Assembly: GCF_011751075.1 (NCBI RefSeq)
Contig: NZ_JAALLN010000002.1
Span: 390,709-454,708 of the forward strand
Reading direction: 5' to 3'
DNA length: 64,000 bases
DNA from: Flavobacterium poyangense
GTDB taxonomy: Bacteria > Bacteroidota > Bacteroidia > Flavobacteriales > Flavobacteriaceae
The notes beneath the pieces were generated by a model. It did not search any database and was not told where the DNA came from. It was given only the letters and a program-made list of their open reading frames with translations. A program made the translations under genes and the position numbers. This document shows positions 10,319 through 19,506 of this stretch, piece after piece (position 1 is the stretch's first letter; every line of letters begins with the position of its first letter).

Positions 10319-13300
10319 TTAATTCTCCACTTTTGCGATCACCATTTTGCCATTATATGGTTTGTTTCCTTTAGATTCCAAAGCTTTTTGAGCCTCCGGT
10401 AATCCATCGAATTTATCGTAATAAATGTAATATTTACTTGTCGTCACATTGTAAAAGAAATTAATATTTGAAACTCCCGAAGCAACTGCTTTTGCAAGGA
10501 ATTCATCCCTCTTTTCAGCACTTCTGTGAACTGCAACAATTAGATAATACCCGTTTTCAGAATTTTTAATATTCTTAATAATCTGCATGTTTGACTGATC
10601 TTCTCCAAAATCAAAATCACTTGCGGTTAATGGTGTACTACTTATTTTTGTTGTTTCTTTTATACGTTTAAGAGCTGCCAGATCCTGTTCATATCTTCCT
10701 TGATCATTCTCATATGCTGCACGCTTAATTCTACGTTTTTTCTCAATCTCAGTTTCTGCTTTAATACGCTCTAAATTGGCAAGTAAAGCGGCACTATCCT
10801 GTTCCATTTTAAGTTGAGCTGCTTTCAACTGATTTATTTTCTCCAAATAAGCTTTGTTTAAAGCATCATTTTTATTTGGCACTTTTTTAAGCCTTTCGTT
10901 ATACAAATTAGTCAGTTTAGCAATCTCGTCTTTTTGTATTCTGTTTGCATCAGCCAATTGTGTTTTTAAAGCTTCTAACTGACTGTTTTCGGCGGCAACA
11001 CTTTTAAACGGTTTTGGCTCTTTATAAATTCCTTTGTCACTTAAGTCATTCTCTTCTCTTAAGTCATCAAGGTCTTTTTGTTTGTTTGCTACCGTTGCAT
11101 TAAACTGTGCCAATAAATCACTCTGCGTTTTACCTGACACGTCCAGAGACTGTGTTAAATTATCAATCGCTTTTGCTGTATCATCTTTTGGTGCTGAAGC
11201 AGCTTTTGCAGCAGCTGCATCTGCAGCTAATTTTGCTTGTAATGCTTCTGCATCGGCTTTAGCTTTGGCATCTGCCAATAATTTAGCCTCACGTGCTTCT
11301 TCAGCCAGTTTTAATTGTCTTGTTTCTTCTTCAGCTTTCAATTTTTCATTTGCTTCTGCATCGGCTTTAGCTCTTGCATCTGCTAATAACTTAGCTTGCG
11401 CTGCTTCCATATCTGCTTTTGCTTTAGCATCTGCAGCCAATTTTGCTTGTAAGGCTTCTGCATCAGCTTTGGCTTTGGCGTCGGCTGCTAACTTAGCTTG
11501 TAAGGCTTCTGCATCAGCTTTAGCTTTGGCATCGGCTGCTAATTTCGCTTGTAAGGCTTCTGCATCAGCTTTGGCTTTGGCGTCGGCTGCTAATTTCGCT
11601 TGTAAAGCTTCTGCGTCAGCTTTAGCTTTGGCGTCGGCTGCTAATTTCGCTTGTAAGGCTTCTGCATCAGCTTTAGCTTTGACATCGGCTGCTAATTTCG
11701 CTTGTAAGGCTTCTGCGTCAGCTTTGGCTTTGGCGTCAGCTGCTAACTTAGCTTGTAAGGCTTCTGCATCAGCTTTAGCTTTGGCATCGGCTGCTAATTT
11801 CGCTTGTAAGGCTTCTGCGTCAGCTTTGGCTTTAGCTTCTGCTGCTAGTCTGGCCTGAAGGGCATCAGAATCAGCTTTGGCTTTGGCATCGGCTGCTGAT
11901 TTCGCTTGTAGTGCTTCGGCATCGGCTTTGGCTTTAGCTTCTGCTGCTAACTTAGCTTGTAGTGCTTCTGCATCAGCTTTGGCTTTGGCCTCTGCTGCTA
12001 ATTTCGCTTGACGCTCTTCTTCTGCTAATTGCAATTTTTTAGCTTCTGCATCAGCTTGTGCTTTAGCAGTAGCTTCTGCATCAGCTTTAACTTTAGCATC
12101 TGCCAATAACTTAGCTTGTAAGGCTTCCATATCGGCTTTGGCTTTGGCGTCGGCTGCTAACTTAGCTTGTAGTGCTTCGGCATCAGCTTTCGCTTTAGCT
12201 TCTGCTGCTAACTTAGTTTGTAGTGCTTCCGCATCGGCTTTGGCTTTAGCTTCTGCTGCTAACTTAGCTTGTAGTGCTTCCGCATCAGCTTTGGCTTTAG
12301 CTTCTGCTGCTAACTTAGCTTGTAGCGCTTCGGCATCAGCTTTGGCTTTAGCTTCTGCTGCTAACTTAACTTGTAGCGCTTCGGCATCAGCTTTCGCTTT
12401 AGCTTCTGCTGCTAACTTAGCTTGTAGTGCTTCCGCATCGGCTTTGGCTTTAGCTTCTGCTGCTAACTTAGCTTGTAGTGCTTCGGCATCGGCTTTGGCT
12501 TTAGCTTCCGCTGCTAACTTAGCTTGTAGTGCTTCAGCATCAGCTTTGGCTTTAGCTTCTGCTGCTAATTTAGCTTGTAGTGCTTCCGCATCAGCTTTGG
12601 CTTTAGCTTCCGCTGCTAGCTTAGCTTGTAGTGCTTCGGCATCAGCTTTCGCTTTAGCTTCTGCTGCTAACTTAGCTTGTAGTGCTTCGGCATCGGCTTT
12701 GGCTTTGGCATCTGCTGCTAACTTAGCTTGTAGTGCTTCAGCATCAGCTTTCGCTTTGGCATCTGCTGCTAACTTAGCTTGTAGTGCTTCCGCATCGGCT
12801 TTCGCTTTAGCTTCTGCTGCTAGCTTAGCCTGTAGTGCTTCGGCATCAGCTTTCGCTTTAGCATCTGCTGCTAATTTTACTTTCAACGCTTCTGCATCAG
12901 CTTTAGCTTTTGCATCAGCAGCTAACTTAGCTTGTAAGGCTTCGGCATCAGCTTTAATTTTAGCCTCTGCTGCCAATTTTGCTTCTAGTGCTTCCGCATC
13001 GGCTTTAGCCTTAGCATCAGCAGCTAATTTTATTTTCAACGCTTCTGCATCGGCTTTGGCTTTGGCATCTGCTGCAAGTCTTGCTTGTCTCGCTTCTGCA
13101 TCGGCTTTAATTTTTGCTTCTGCTGCTAATTTTTCTTTTAAAGCTGCCTCTTCTGCTGCTTTTGCTTTGGCATCAGCTGCCAGTTTTGCTTTGTTTGCAG
13201 CATCTATACTAGCCTTTGTTTTTGCAGCTGCTGCAGCTTTCGCTTTGGCTTCTGCTGCTAGTCTGGCCTGAAGGGCATCAGAATCTGCTTTTGCTTTAGC

Positions 13301-14965
13301 ATCAGCCGCTAAGATGGACTGTAAATCTGCTGCTTCTGCTTTCGCTTTAGCATCGGCTTTACGTTTAGCTTCCGCTGCGTCTGCTTTAGCTTTAGCATCG
13401 GCTGCTAATTTAATTCTTAAAGCTTCTGCATCTGCTTTTGCTTTAGTATCTGCTGCTAATCTTGCTTTCGCAGCAGCTTCGGCATCGGCTTTAGCCTTAT
13501 CTGCAGCTAATTGTGCGGCTGTTTTTTGAGGTACAGCTGGTGTAGTCGTTTTTGCTTTCGCTGCTCCTTCCGCATCGGCTTTGGCTTTGGCAGCAGCTAA
13601 TCTTGCTTTTGCAACAGCTTCGGCATCGGCTCTCGATTTATCTGCCGCTAATTGTGCGGCTGTTTTTTGAGGTGCAGCCGGCTTAGCTGTAGTTCTGGCC
13701 ACAGCTGTTTTTGCTCTTGCAGCAGCTTCTGCATCAGCTTTCGCTTTAGCATCTGCCGCTAATCTTATTTTTAAGGCCTCAGCATCGGCTTTGGCTTTAG
13801 TATCTGCTGCTAATCTCGCTTTTGCAGCAGCTTCTGCATCTGCACGAACTTTTTCGGCTGCAGCAAGTCTTGCTTGTTGTGCCTCTGCATCTGCTTTAGC
13901 CTTAGCCTCAGCAGCTAACTTTGCTTTTTCAGCACCGCTCACTCTTGTTACCGGAGCTGTAGAAGCTGTAGTCTTTTTAGCTATTACCGGTTTAGATTTT
14001 GAAGGATCAATTAAAGAGCCTTCTTCATCATCACCATAATAATAGTTTCTGTTCTTAAATTTATAGGCAATAGCAAATTCATGGGAACCTCCTAAATTAG
14101 AAAGATTACCCATTCCTCTTTCATAATTGTATTCAATAGCAATGCTCGGTGAAATATTAACACCAAGACCCGCTGAAACTCCATATAACGAATTATAACC
14201 CGCCTGTGCCCAAACTCCTTTTGGAATGGCAACCATAGCAAGTCCCGAAATAACCGTTTTATCTTGTTTAACTTCTGTTTTTATAAGTCCCGAAAATTTA
14301 CTTCTGTCAAAAAAACCATAAGCATCTATATAACCCGTATACATAGCATGTAATTCGATCGCTCTTTCTGGATCTTCTTTTACCACTCCTGAACCAAAAT
14401 TGTACAGAATTAAATTATTTACAGACACTCCAAAATCAAGAAATGCAGTACCGTAATTAATACCCGGATTTATCGTAAGCAGCGTATTTGAAGGATAATC
14501 TCCGTTTAAAACATCCGGATCATCCGAAACAATCTTTCCTTTGTTTAAACCGCTTTGATATACGCCGGCGTTTAAACCAAAAGTCAGGTTACTGTCTTCT
14601 TGCAAAACGATATTGTGCGCAAAGTTTCCAACTCCGCCAAATACCGTCATTAAGCCATAATTTTGTTGAAAAAGTCCAAAAGCAAAAGCTTCATTCTCTC
14701 TAAAACGTCCCGAATAACCAAACAAATAGGTATTCGGCGCGTTCTCGAACTGAGTCCATTGTCTTTTATTATAAAAACTTATGTAAGCATTTTGCTCACG
14801 TACAAAACTAAATGCCGGGTTGATTAAGTATCTGTTAAACTTTAAAGAATTTCTTATCGGTAACGAAAACGAAACAACTCCATTCTCAGGAGCAGCTGCA
14901 TCTTGTGAATAGAGTCTATTTGAAAAACCGTAAAATAACGTTATGAATAGTAAAATTTTCTTCAT
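10319..14965 (-). CDS. sprD: SprD-like PorP/SprF-type protein with TolA-like 17-residue repeat helix and SPOR-like C-terminus
   Basis: A 1548-residue exported protein. The signal peptide is residues 1-21 (ends RLYSQ). Residues ~22-310 match the PorP/SprF outer-membrane barrel family (LINPAFSFVREQNAYISFYNKRQW near the start, EFAIAYKF at the end). Residues ~335-1250 are an Ala/Lys/Glu/Asp-rich helix built of 17-residue units (LAAEAKAKADAEALQAK), many nearly identical at DNA level (51-bp repeats). A charged coiled coil follows at ~1260-1430. The last ~100 residues (GYYLIVAVHRSAEKRDEFLAKA... YYIYYDKFDG) resemble a SPOR domain, a fold that in other proteins binds denuded peptidoglycan. The gene starts one base after the sprC-like stop and precedes sprB by 126 bp, matching the published sprC-sprD-sprB-sprF order of F. 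johnsoniae. Inference: an outer-membrane anchor with a periplasm-spanning rod that supports SprB secretion or movement. The symbol rests on gene order and architecture. Confidence 0.72.
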   Translation of the reverse strand: MKKILLFITLFYGFSNRLYSQDAAAPENGVVSFSLPIRNSLKFNRYLINPAFSFVREQNAYISFYNKRQWTQFENAPNTYLFGYSGRFRENEAFAFGLFQQNYGLMTVFGGVGNFAHNIVLQEDSNLTFGLNAGVYQSGLNKGKIVSDDPDVLNGDYPSNTLLTINPGINYGTAFLDFGVSVNNLILYNFGSGVVKEDPERAIELHAMYTGYIDAYGFFDRSKFSGLIKTEVKQDKTVISGLAMVAIPKGVWAQAGYNSLYGVSAGLGVNISPSIAIEYNYERGMGNLSNLGGSHEFAIAYKFKNRNYYYGDDEEGSLIDPSKSKPVIAKKTTASTAPVTRVSGAEKAKLAAEAKAKADAEAQQARLAAAEKVRADAEAAAKARLAADTKAKADAEALKIRLAADAKAKADAEAAARAKTAVARTTAKPAAPQKTAAQLAADKSRADAEAVAKARLAAAKAKADAEGAAKAKTTTPAVPQKTAAQLAADKAKADAEAAAKARLAADTKAKADAEALRIKLAADAKAKADAAEAKRKADAKAKAEAADLQSILAADAKAKADSDALQARLAAEAKAKAAAAAKTKASIDAANKAKLAADAKAKAAEEAALKEKLAAEAKIKADAEARQARLAADAKAKADAEALKIKLAADAKAKADAEALEAKLAAEAKIKADAEALQAKLAADAKAKADAEALKVKLAADAKAKADAEALQAKLAAEAKAKADAEALQAKLAADAKAKADAEALQAKLAADAKAKADAEALQAKLAAEAKAKADAEALQAKLAAEAKAKADAEALQAKLAAEAKAKADAEALQAKLAAEAKAKADAEALQAKLAAEAKAKADAEALQAKLAAEAKAKADAEALQVKLAAEAKAKADAEALQAKLAAEAKAKADAEALQAKLAAEAKAKADAEALQTKLAAEAKAKADAEALQAKLAADAKAKADMEALQAKLLADAKVKADAEATAKAQADAEAKKLQLAEEERQAKLAAEAKAKADAEALQAKLAAEAKAKADAEALQAKSAADAKAKADSDALQARLAAEAKAKADAEALQAKLAADAKAKADAEALQAKLAADAKAKADAEALQAKLAADVKAKADAEALQAKLAADAKAKADAEALQAKLAADAKAKADAEALQAKLAADAKAKADAEALQAKLAADAKAKADAEALQAKLAADAKAKADMEAAQAKLLADARAKADAEANEKLKAEEETRQLKLAEEAREAKLLADAKAKADAEALQAKLAADAAAAKAASAPKDDTAKAIDNLTQSLDVSGKTQSDLLAQFNATVANKQKDLDDLREENDLSDKGIYKEPKPFKSVAAENSQLEALKTQLADANRIQKDEIAKLTNLYNERLKKVPNKNDALNKAYLEKINQLKAAQLKMEQDSAALLANLERIKAETEIEKKRRIKRAAYENDQGRYEQDLAALKRIKETTKISSTPLTASDFDFGEDQSNMQIIKNIKNSENGYYLIVAVHRSAEKRDEFLAKAVASGVSNINFFYNVTTSKYYIYYDKFDGLPEAQKALESKGNKPYNGKMVIAKVEN
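11215..13960 (-). repeat. 51-bp tandem repeat array inside the sprD-like gene
   Basis: Period 51 bp, encoding 17 residues (LAAEAKAKADAEALQAK and variants). The copies around 12130-12860 and 11460-11840 are almost identical, while those beyond ~13100 are diverged. Codon choice at the same positions switches between a few alternatives (gct/gcc, aac/aat, ttc/tcg), as expected from repeated gene conversion or unequal crossing over. The array is free of stops in an antisense frame too, which produces long false reading frames on the plus strand. Confidence 0.9.
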
Positions 14966-14966
14966 A

Positions 14967-16436
14967 TTATTTTATCACAGTTATTGATCCTTTTTTCTCA
15001 CCGGTGTCTGATTTAATGACGTAGTAATATACAGGATTAACATTTTTAAAATCTTTTATAAACGAATTGAGTTCAGGATCGTAATTACTTCCGACATCAT
15101 CAAACATCACTTCTCCGTTTGAACTCAAAATTGTAATTTTTGTATTGGGCGTTTTGTATATATCCGGAATATTCCAGTAAGGAGAATTCCCCCCTAGTTT
15201 CACAATATTCGAAATAAGTTCCGTTTTTGGATCTAAATCAGAAGTAATTCTAAATGCAAATTCTTTAGAAGAGATACAGCCCGAAGATTGAGAGATCTTT
15301 GCTCTGTAATTACCTCTTACCGCTATCTGATAGGTATCTGTGGTTGCACCAGCGATAAGATTATTGTTTAGGTACCATTCGTAAGTTGGATTCGTAGCAT
15401 CTGAGGTTATAGAAACTTTTAATGTTTCACCTTCTTTCAGTTTATAGACATCAGCAACATCAATACTTGCGTCAAAACTATTGCTTTTTAAATTGATACT
15501 TCCGTTAGCCACACAACCACCAAAATCTACTGCAACAGAATAAACTCCGCTTTCGTTTGCATTAATAAAACGAGCTGTCTGTCCTGCCAGTACTTTACCA
15601 TCTTTACTCCATACATAACTGTTTCCGGAGGTAGCAGTCAAAACTGTACCTGCTCCGCTGGCGCAAAATGGATTTCCTAAACTTGAGGTTACTGTCACTG
15701 CAGAACCCGAACCTGATGAAGAAACCGTTACACGATTGGAGTACGATTCAGAGCTACAAGTTCCGTAATTCGTTTCTACATAATAAACCCCCTCTGCAGT
15801 CACACTGTAACTAGGACCAGTTGCCGCTGCAACTAAAGTTGGAGGCACAGAAACACCATTATCTTTATACCAGTTATAGGTTAAAAAATTATACTTCAAT
15901 GGAGAATCATTTGCCGGATCTGCTCGATCAGCATCAATCGTTAATAAATAACTTCCTCCGGAACAAAAAGTAGCTGTTCCTTTAAAATCATTTATCGTAT
16001 ACTGATTGTCATGCGCTTTAAAATAAATTGGAAAAGCCGTTTTATGATCAAATGAAGTAAATTTACCGCTTGAAAAACCGGCAGTTGAAACTCGAAGACT
16101 ATAAGTATCAGATCCCTTAAGAGTAGAAGGAACCGCAAATTTTATTGTTTTCTGATTAGGCGCATCATTCAGTATAGGCAAAATTGTATTTGCAGGAATT
16201 ACGGTTACAAAATTATCGGTAGATAATTCCACCGTAAACTCTGTCCCTGCCGGAAATCCACTATACGTAAAAGTTGCATTGTATTCATTGTGTACCGTAC
16301 CTGCACAAATCCTATCAAAAGACAGGATTTGTGGGTTTACAACTTTCGTTTGGGCATACAAGCCCGATTTGGCATAGAACAACATGCCAAATAAAAGAAA
16401 GAATTTGGTAATAATCAGAGTAGTTTTTTGAATCAT
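14967..16436 (-). CDS. sprC: SprC-like secreted Ig-domain protein with T9SS type B sorting domain
   Basis: A 489-residue exported protein. The signal peptide is residues 1-29 (ends GLYAQ). The body is a chain of Ig/PKD-like strands with paired cysteines (TATFCSGGSYLLTID, NPFCASGAGTVLTAT, FGGCVANGSINLK), the style of flavobacterial surface adhesins. The last ~85 residues (PYWNIPDIYKTPNTKITILS... NPVYYYVIKSDTGEKKGSITVIK) resemble the type B (CHU_C) C-terminal domain that targets cargo to T9SS. The usual SPNGDGxND lead-in is missing and replaced by KLGGNSPYWN. The start overlaps the stop of the upstream gene by four bases (ATGA), and the sprD-like gene begins one base downstream, so the three genes are probably translationally coupled. 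In F. johnsoniae sprC is the first gene of the sprCDBF operon and is needed for normal gliding. Confidence 0.68.
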   Translation of the reverse strand: MIQKTTLIITKFFLLFGMLFYAKSGLYAQTKVVNPQILSFDRICAGTVHNEYNATFTYSGFPAGTEFTVELSTDNFVTVIPANTILPILNDAPNQKTIKFAVPSTLKGSDTYSLRVSTAGFSSGKFTSFDHKTAFPIYFKAHDNQYTINDFKGTATFCSGGSYLLTIDADRADPANDSPLKYNFLTYNWYKDNGVSVPPTLVAAATGPSYSVTAEGVYYVETNYGTCSSESYSNRVTVSSSGSGSAVTVTSSLGNPFCASGAGTVLTATSGNSYVWSKDGKVLAGQTARFINANESGVYSVAVDFGGCVANGSINLKSNSFDASIDVADVYKLKEGETLKVSITSDATNPTYEWYLNNNLIAGATTDTYQIAVRGNYRAKISQSSGCISSKEFAFRITSDLDPKTELISNIVKLGGNSPYWNIPDIYKTPNTKITILSSNGEVMFDDVGSNYDPELNSFIKDFKNVNPVYYYVIKSDTGEKKGSITVIK

Positions 16437-16852
16437 ATAGTGCGTGTTCTGGCTAAATCTATATCTTCAAAAAACAAAATGTTTATAAATGATTCTGAAA
16501 AGTCATATCTGTAATTCTCAATAATATCTTTTGCAAGAACCGAATAAGTAGCAGCTATTGATGAATTTTCTTCGCATTTAGAAGTAATCAGATTGTTCTG
16601 ACCAGTTGTAGTAAGGCTATCCTTGGGGATGGATAGCCCTTCTATAAACTGATTAGAATCAGTATCTAATTGGCTGATACGTCGCTCAGCTATATCTATG
16701 TTTTGGTCAAGCATTGACGCTGTCTTTTTACATTTATTCAGTACGGAAAAAGTAGGTTCTTCTATAGTACTTTGTGCATATAGACTTAACGTCATAGGCA
16801 AAGCCAAAAATATTATACAAGTAAAATATTTTTTTATTGTTGGGGTCATCAT
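16433..16852 (-). CDS. Small exported protein of unknown function upstream of the sprC-like gene
   Basis: A 139-residue reading frame with a probable signal peptide (MMTPTIKKYFTC... SLYAQ, residues ~1-27). The mature part is about 112 residues, mostly charged helix (EERRISQLD-type stretches), with two cysteines, and I recognise no domain. Its stop overlaps the start of the sprC-like gene (ATGA), which is strong evidence that it is a real gene of the same transcript. A tandem ATG-ATG start is present. A role in gliding-adhesin export or assembly is inferred only from position. Confidence 0.6.
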   Translation of the reverse strand: MMTPTIKKYFTCIIFLALPMTLSLYAQSTIEEPTFSVLNKCKKTASMLDQNIDIAERRISQLDTDSNQFIEGLSIPKDSLTTTGQNNLITSKCEENSSIAATYSVLAKDIIENYRYDFSESFINILFFEDIDLARTRTI

Positions 16853-16952
16853 TATGATCTTTATTTGAGTCCGATTTAAGACGAATACATAAATTGTGTC
16901 TGGGGACTTAATTAATAAAATTTACGCTCTGAAATAAAAATCTATGTCTTAT

Positions 16953-18245
16953 CTATCTGTTTCCGCTAGAAGCTGTAATCTTTCCTAATTGTAGTCTAAA
17001 ATCAGGTTTCTTTGGGTTAAAGATGTCAATAAATGTCTCTTTGTTATCACTTTGTGAATACACGTTAAAAAACACGCTATTTCCATACCAGCTTTCTAAA
17101 TCTTCATTGTTAGAATTGTATTCTGTAAAGATATTTCCGTTACAAAGGTTAAAATACATTTCTTCAAATCTGATTTTTTTAAGATTGGCATCATTAATCT
17201 CTGTTTTACTGTCTAATAATACAGCAGGATTAAATCCGGAGATAACGCTACGTTTCATTTCAAGTGATGCAGTTTCTGCCACATAAATAGCTTCTTTTAC
17301 TAAACCAGACTGGATATCCGCTTTAATATTTTCACTATCGTTAAGCATTGTAATGTTTGAAGCAACAACTAAAGTAGGTTTTTTAGTAAAATCTGTTTCG
17401 CTTTTCTTGTCGTAAGTTCTTACTTCCATACAACGAGATCCGTCTTTAGTACTAGACAAATAAGAAGATCTGATTGCTAATGAATTGTATAAACGACATT
17501 GAACTCCTTGTGTGAATTTAAAATCATCATTAATTGATTTATAAGAAACCAATTTAGTAGCGTTTATATCTCCACCATAGAAAGCAAATGAATTACCTCC
17601 TGAGTAGCTAACCATTACATTTTCAATTATCGTTTTATTTCCGGCACCAGCAACAGTTAATCCATTGAAAGAATCTAATCCTTTTACTTTTTTACCGGCA
17701 AATTCGATTCTAACAAATCTTAAAATTCCTGAATTACTAGCCACATTATCACCACCGTAAGTAGTAAGAGTTGGATCAAGATCAAGGTTGTAAGAACCGG
17801 CGTTTCCAAACTTATTAATTGGAGAATCACCAAGAATTACAAGTCCTCCCCAATCACCAGCTTTTTTCTGGCTACGGTTTGAAGTAAATACAATAGGATC
17901 TGTTTCTAAACCGTCTGCGATAATTGATGCTCCTTTTGTAACTACCAATGTTCCTTTAGTTTCGAAATCACCAATGATTAACGTACCAGGTTCAATTGTC
18001 AAAACTGCATTGTTAGTAACATAAACGTTTCCTTGCAAAACATAGATATTCCTCTTCATCAATTTTGTATTAACAGAGATATTTCCTGCTAAAATTTGAT
18101 TTGGTTCTCCATAGTCAACTTTGTTAGGCTTAAATTCGGTCCAGTTATTCAACCAATTGTTGTAGCCCATAATTCCTTTCTCTTGTTGAGCACTCATACT
18201 GGTTACTGTCAAAAGGATGCAGATGATTTGAGTAATTTTTTTCAT
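16953..18245 (-). CDS. Exported beta-helix-like protein of the gliding cluster, function unknown
   Basis: A 430-residue protein with a signal peptide (MKKITQIICILLTVTSMSAQ). The body has the look of a right-handed parallel beta helix: short turns such as VYVTNNAVLTIEPGTLIIGD, TLVVTKGASIIADG, GDWGGLVILGDSPIN and RFVRIEFAG recur through residues ~60-260. This fold is common in Bacteroidota surface proteins. No catalytic motif, lipobox or clear T9SS sorting domain is seen; the C-terminus (PKKPDFRLQLGKITASSGNR) is short and polar. It lies 100 bp upstream of the 139-residue gene in the same orientation and is probably part of the same cluster. An adhesive or structural role is an inference. Confidence 0.75.
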   Translation of the reverse strand: MKKITQIICILLTVTSMSAQQEKGIMGYNNWLNNWTEFKPNKVDYGEPNQILAGNISVNTKLMKRNIYVLQGNVYVTNNAVLTIEPGTLIIGDFETKGTLVVTKGASIIADGLETDPIVFTSNRSQKKAGDWGGLVILGDSPINKFGNAGSYNLDLDPTLTTYGGDNVASNSGILRFVRIEFAGKKVKGLDSFNGLTVAGAGNKTIIENVMVSYSGGNSFAFYGGDINATKLVSYKSINDDFKFTQGVQCRLYNSLAIRSSYLSSTKDGSRCMEVRTYDKKSETDFTKKPTLVVASNITMLNDSENIKADIQSGLVKEAIYVAETASLEMKRSVISGFNPAVLLDSKTEINDANLKKIRFEEMYFNLCNGNIFTEYNSNNEDLESWYGNSVFFNVYSQSDNKETFIDIFNPKKPDFRLQLGKITASSGNR

Positions 18246-18619
18246 GATAAGGGGGTATTACGTTAATAATAAATTTGGGTATGCGTATGCGTAAATATGA
18301 TAAAAACTCATCTCGAATTATCTGATTGTGGTCAGGATTCTTCGAGAACGAGTTGTTATTTATACTTCTACTTTGAAAATTTTATGAAAACTTCAATTAC
18401 TAAAAGTTTTACATTGTTTTATCTCTGGCTCAGATAAAGACTAAAAGTAAACTGTTTTACAGTACTAAAACTCCTCATTTCTCTTTGCAAAGAGACTTAA
18501 AAAATTAATATTTGCCTTATACAAACTTACAACCGAGTTGTTTTAATTTATAATAGCCAGAATATCAGCAATTTAACAAGTAAAGACTTTAAATTAAAGA
18601 TTTCAGAAATTTTAAAATA
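18246..18619. other. Intergenic region upstream of the gliding cluster
   Basis: A 374-bp AT-rich stretch with no credible gene. It contains a perfect 14-bp palindrome, CTCTTTGCAAAGAG, at 18481-18494. A minus-strand TAAGTTTG (-7 type) at 18529-18522 would give a leader of roughly 270 nt before the 430-residue gene, but no convincing -33 TTG accompanies it. The region is the natural place for the control of the gliding cluster. Confidence 0.4.
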
Positions 18620-19072
18620 CTACATTTCGTTCAATTCATTGAACTCATGTAAAGATTTTAATGTGCTTTCGTAAAATAAAATAGCTGCAATTAGATTTCC
18701 TTTGTCAGAATACGGCATCATTTTTCTTTGGAATTCAACTGTAGTGTCCAAAAATGTAGCTGTTCCAGTTGCCTGAGAATCCAACACTTTTTTGTGCTCA
18801 CTATCGTCCGGAATACCTAAGTCTGCCATCGTAACACCTGGCTTAGTCACCAATGCAATGTAAGGGAGAGTTTTAACTAATACTTTAATACGCTCGATAT
18901 ACAGTTCCAAAAGTTCACCTTTTTGCATACCACTCAATTCTTTTTGATCGTGATACTTACGAATAAGCGCTGTTGTACTGATTATACTTCTAGGAGCATT
19001 CTTAGCCTGGGCAGAAACTGCTCCAGTTGTCATTAAACAAAATAAACTTAAAAAAATAATTTTCCCTTTCAT
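18620..19072 (-). CDS. Small exported protein of unknown function
   Basis: 150 residues with a signal peptide (MKGKIIFLSLFCLMTTGAVSAQA). The remainder is predicted mostly helical and holds no domain I recognise (LIRKYHDQKELSGMQKGELLELYIERIKVLVKTL... NEFNELNEM-like tail). It is the first minus-strand gene before the gliding cluster, 374 bp upstream of the next gene, so it may be a separate transcript. The coding assignment rests on the export signal and an amino-acid composition like that of its neighbours. Confidence 0.65.
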   Translation of the reverse strand: MKGKIIFLSLFCLMTTGAVSAQAKNAPRSIISTTALIRKYHDQKELSGMQKGELLELYIERIKVLVKTLPYIALVTKPGVTMADLGIPDDSEHKKVLDSQATGTATFLDTTVEFQRKMMPYSDKGNLIAAILFYESTLKSLHEFNELNEM

Positions 19073-19506
19073 AGATTCTTATTAAAATTGGTTGTTGATG
19101 AAAACAAAAATATATAAATTATGTTAAATCGCAACTTTAATGTTTTCTTTTTTGAAAATTAAAGCTTCGAATTCCATCCGTAAACTGCTGTATGTCGAGA
19201 AAATATGCCTTTTGCCGAGTTTTTTGTTAATTTTGTTAAAATATAAATTTGTAGGAATTTGATTATCTATTTAAATTCTTTACGCATTATTGTAAGTAAA
19301 AAAAAGATACCTTTTCAATAATCTTCGAAAAACTATTAACAAAAAACTCTTAATATCTCATCAAATCACCCCAGTGCTAACAAAAGATGAGCAAAAAAAT
19401 GTAAACATTTTAACAAAACACTACCCACTTAAATAAAAAACAGAAACATCATTAATCTTTAATTCCGAAAATTTTTGACTATATCATTTTCTGCTATCTT
19501 TGCTAC
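19073..19506. other. Divergent intergenic region
   Basis: A 434-bp AT-rich spacer between the divergent 150-residue exported protein and the delta' gene. Apart from the delta' promoter at its right end (19474-19502), I see no gene or clear repeat. Confidence 0.5.
19474..19502 (+). promoter_or_regulatory. Flavobacterial promoter of the delta' gene
   Basis: TTTG (-33) at 19474-19477, 17 bp spacer, TATCTTTG (-7, consensus TAnnTTTG) at 19495-19502. The expected transcription start falls at about the ATG (19507), so the mRNA would have almost no leader. Confidence 0.65.

Noticed and set aside
11034..13529. Long plus-strand reading frames (274 and 377 residues and smaller ones), Ala/Ser/Leu-rich
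   Set aside because: They lie antisense to the sprD-like gene and arise because its 51-bp repeat has no stop in that frame; no start signal or domain.
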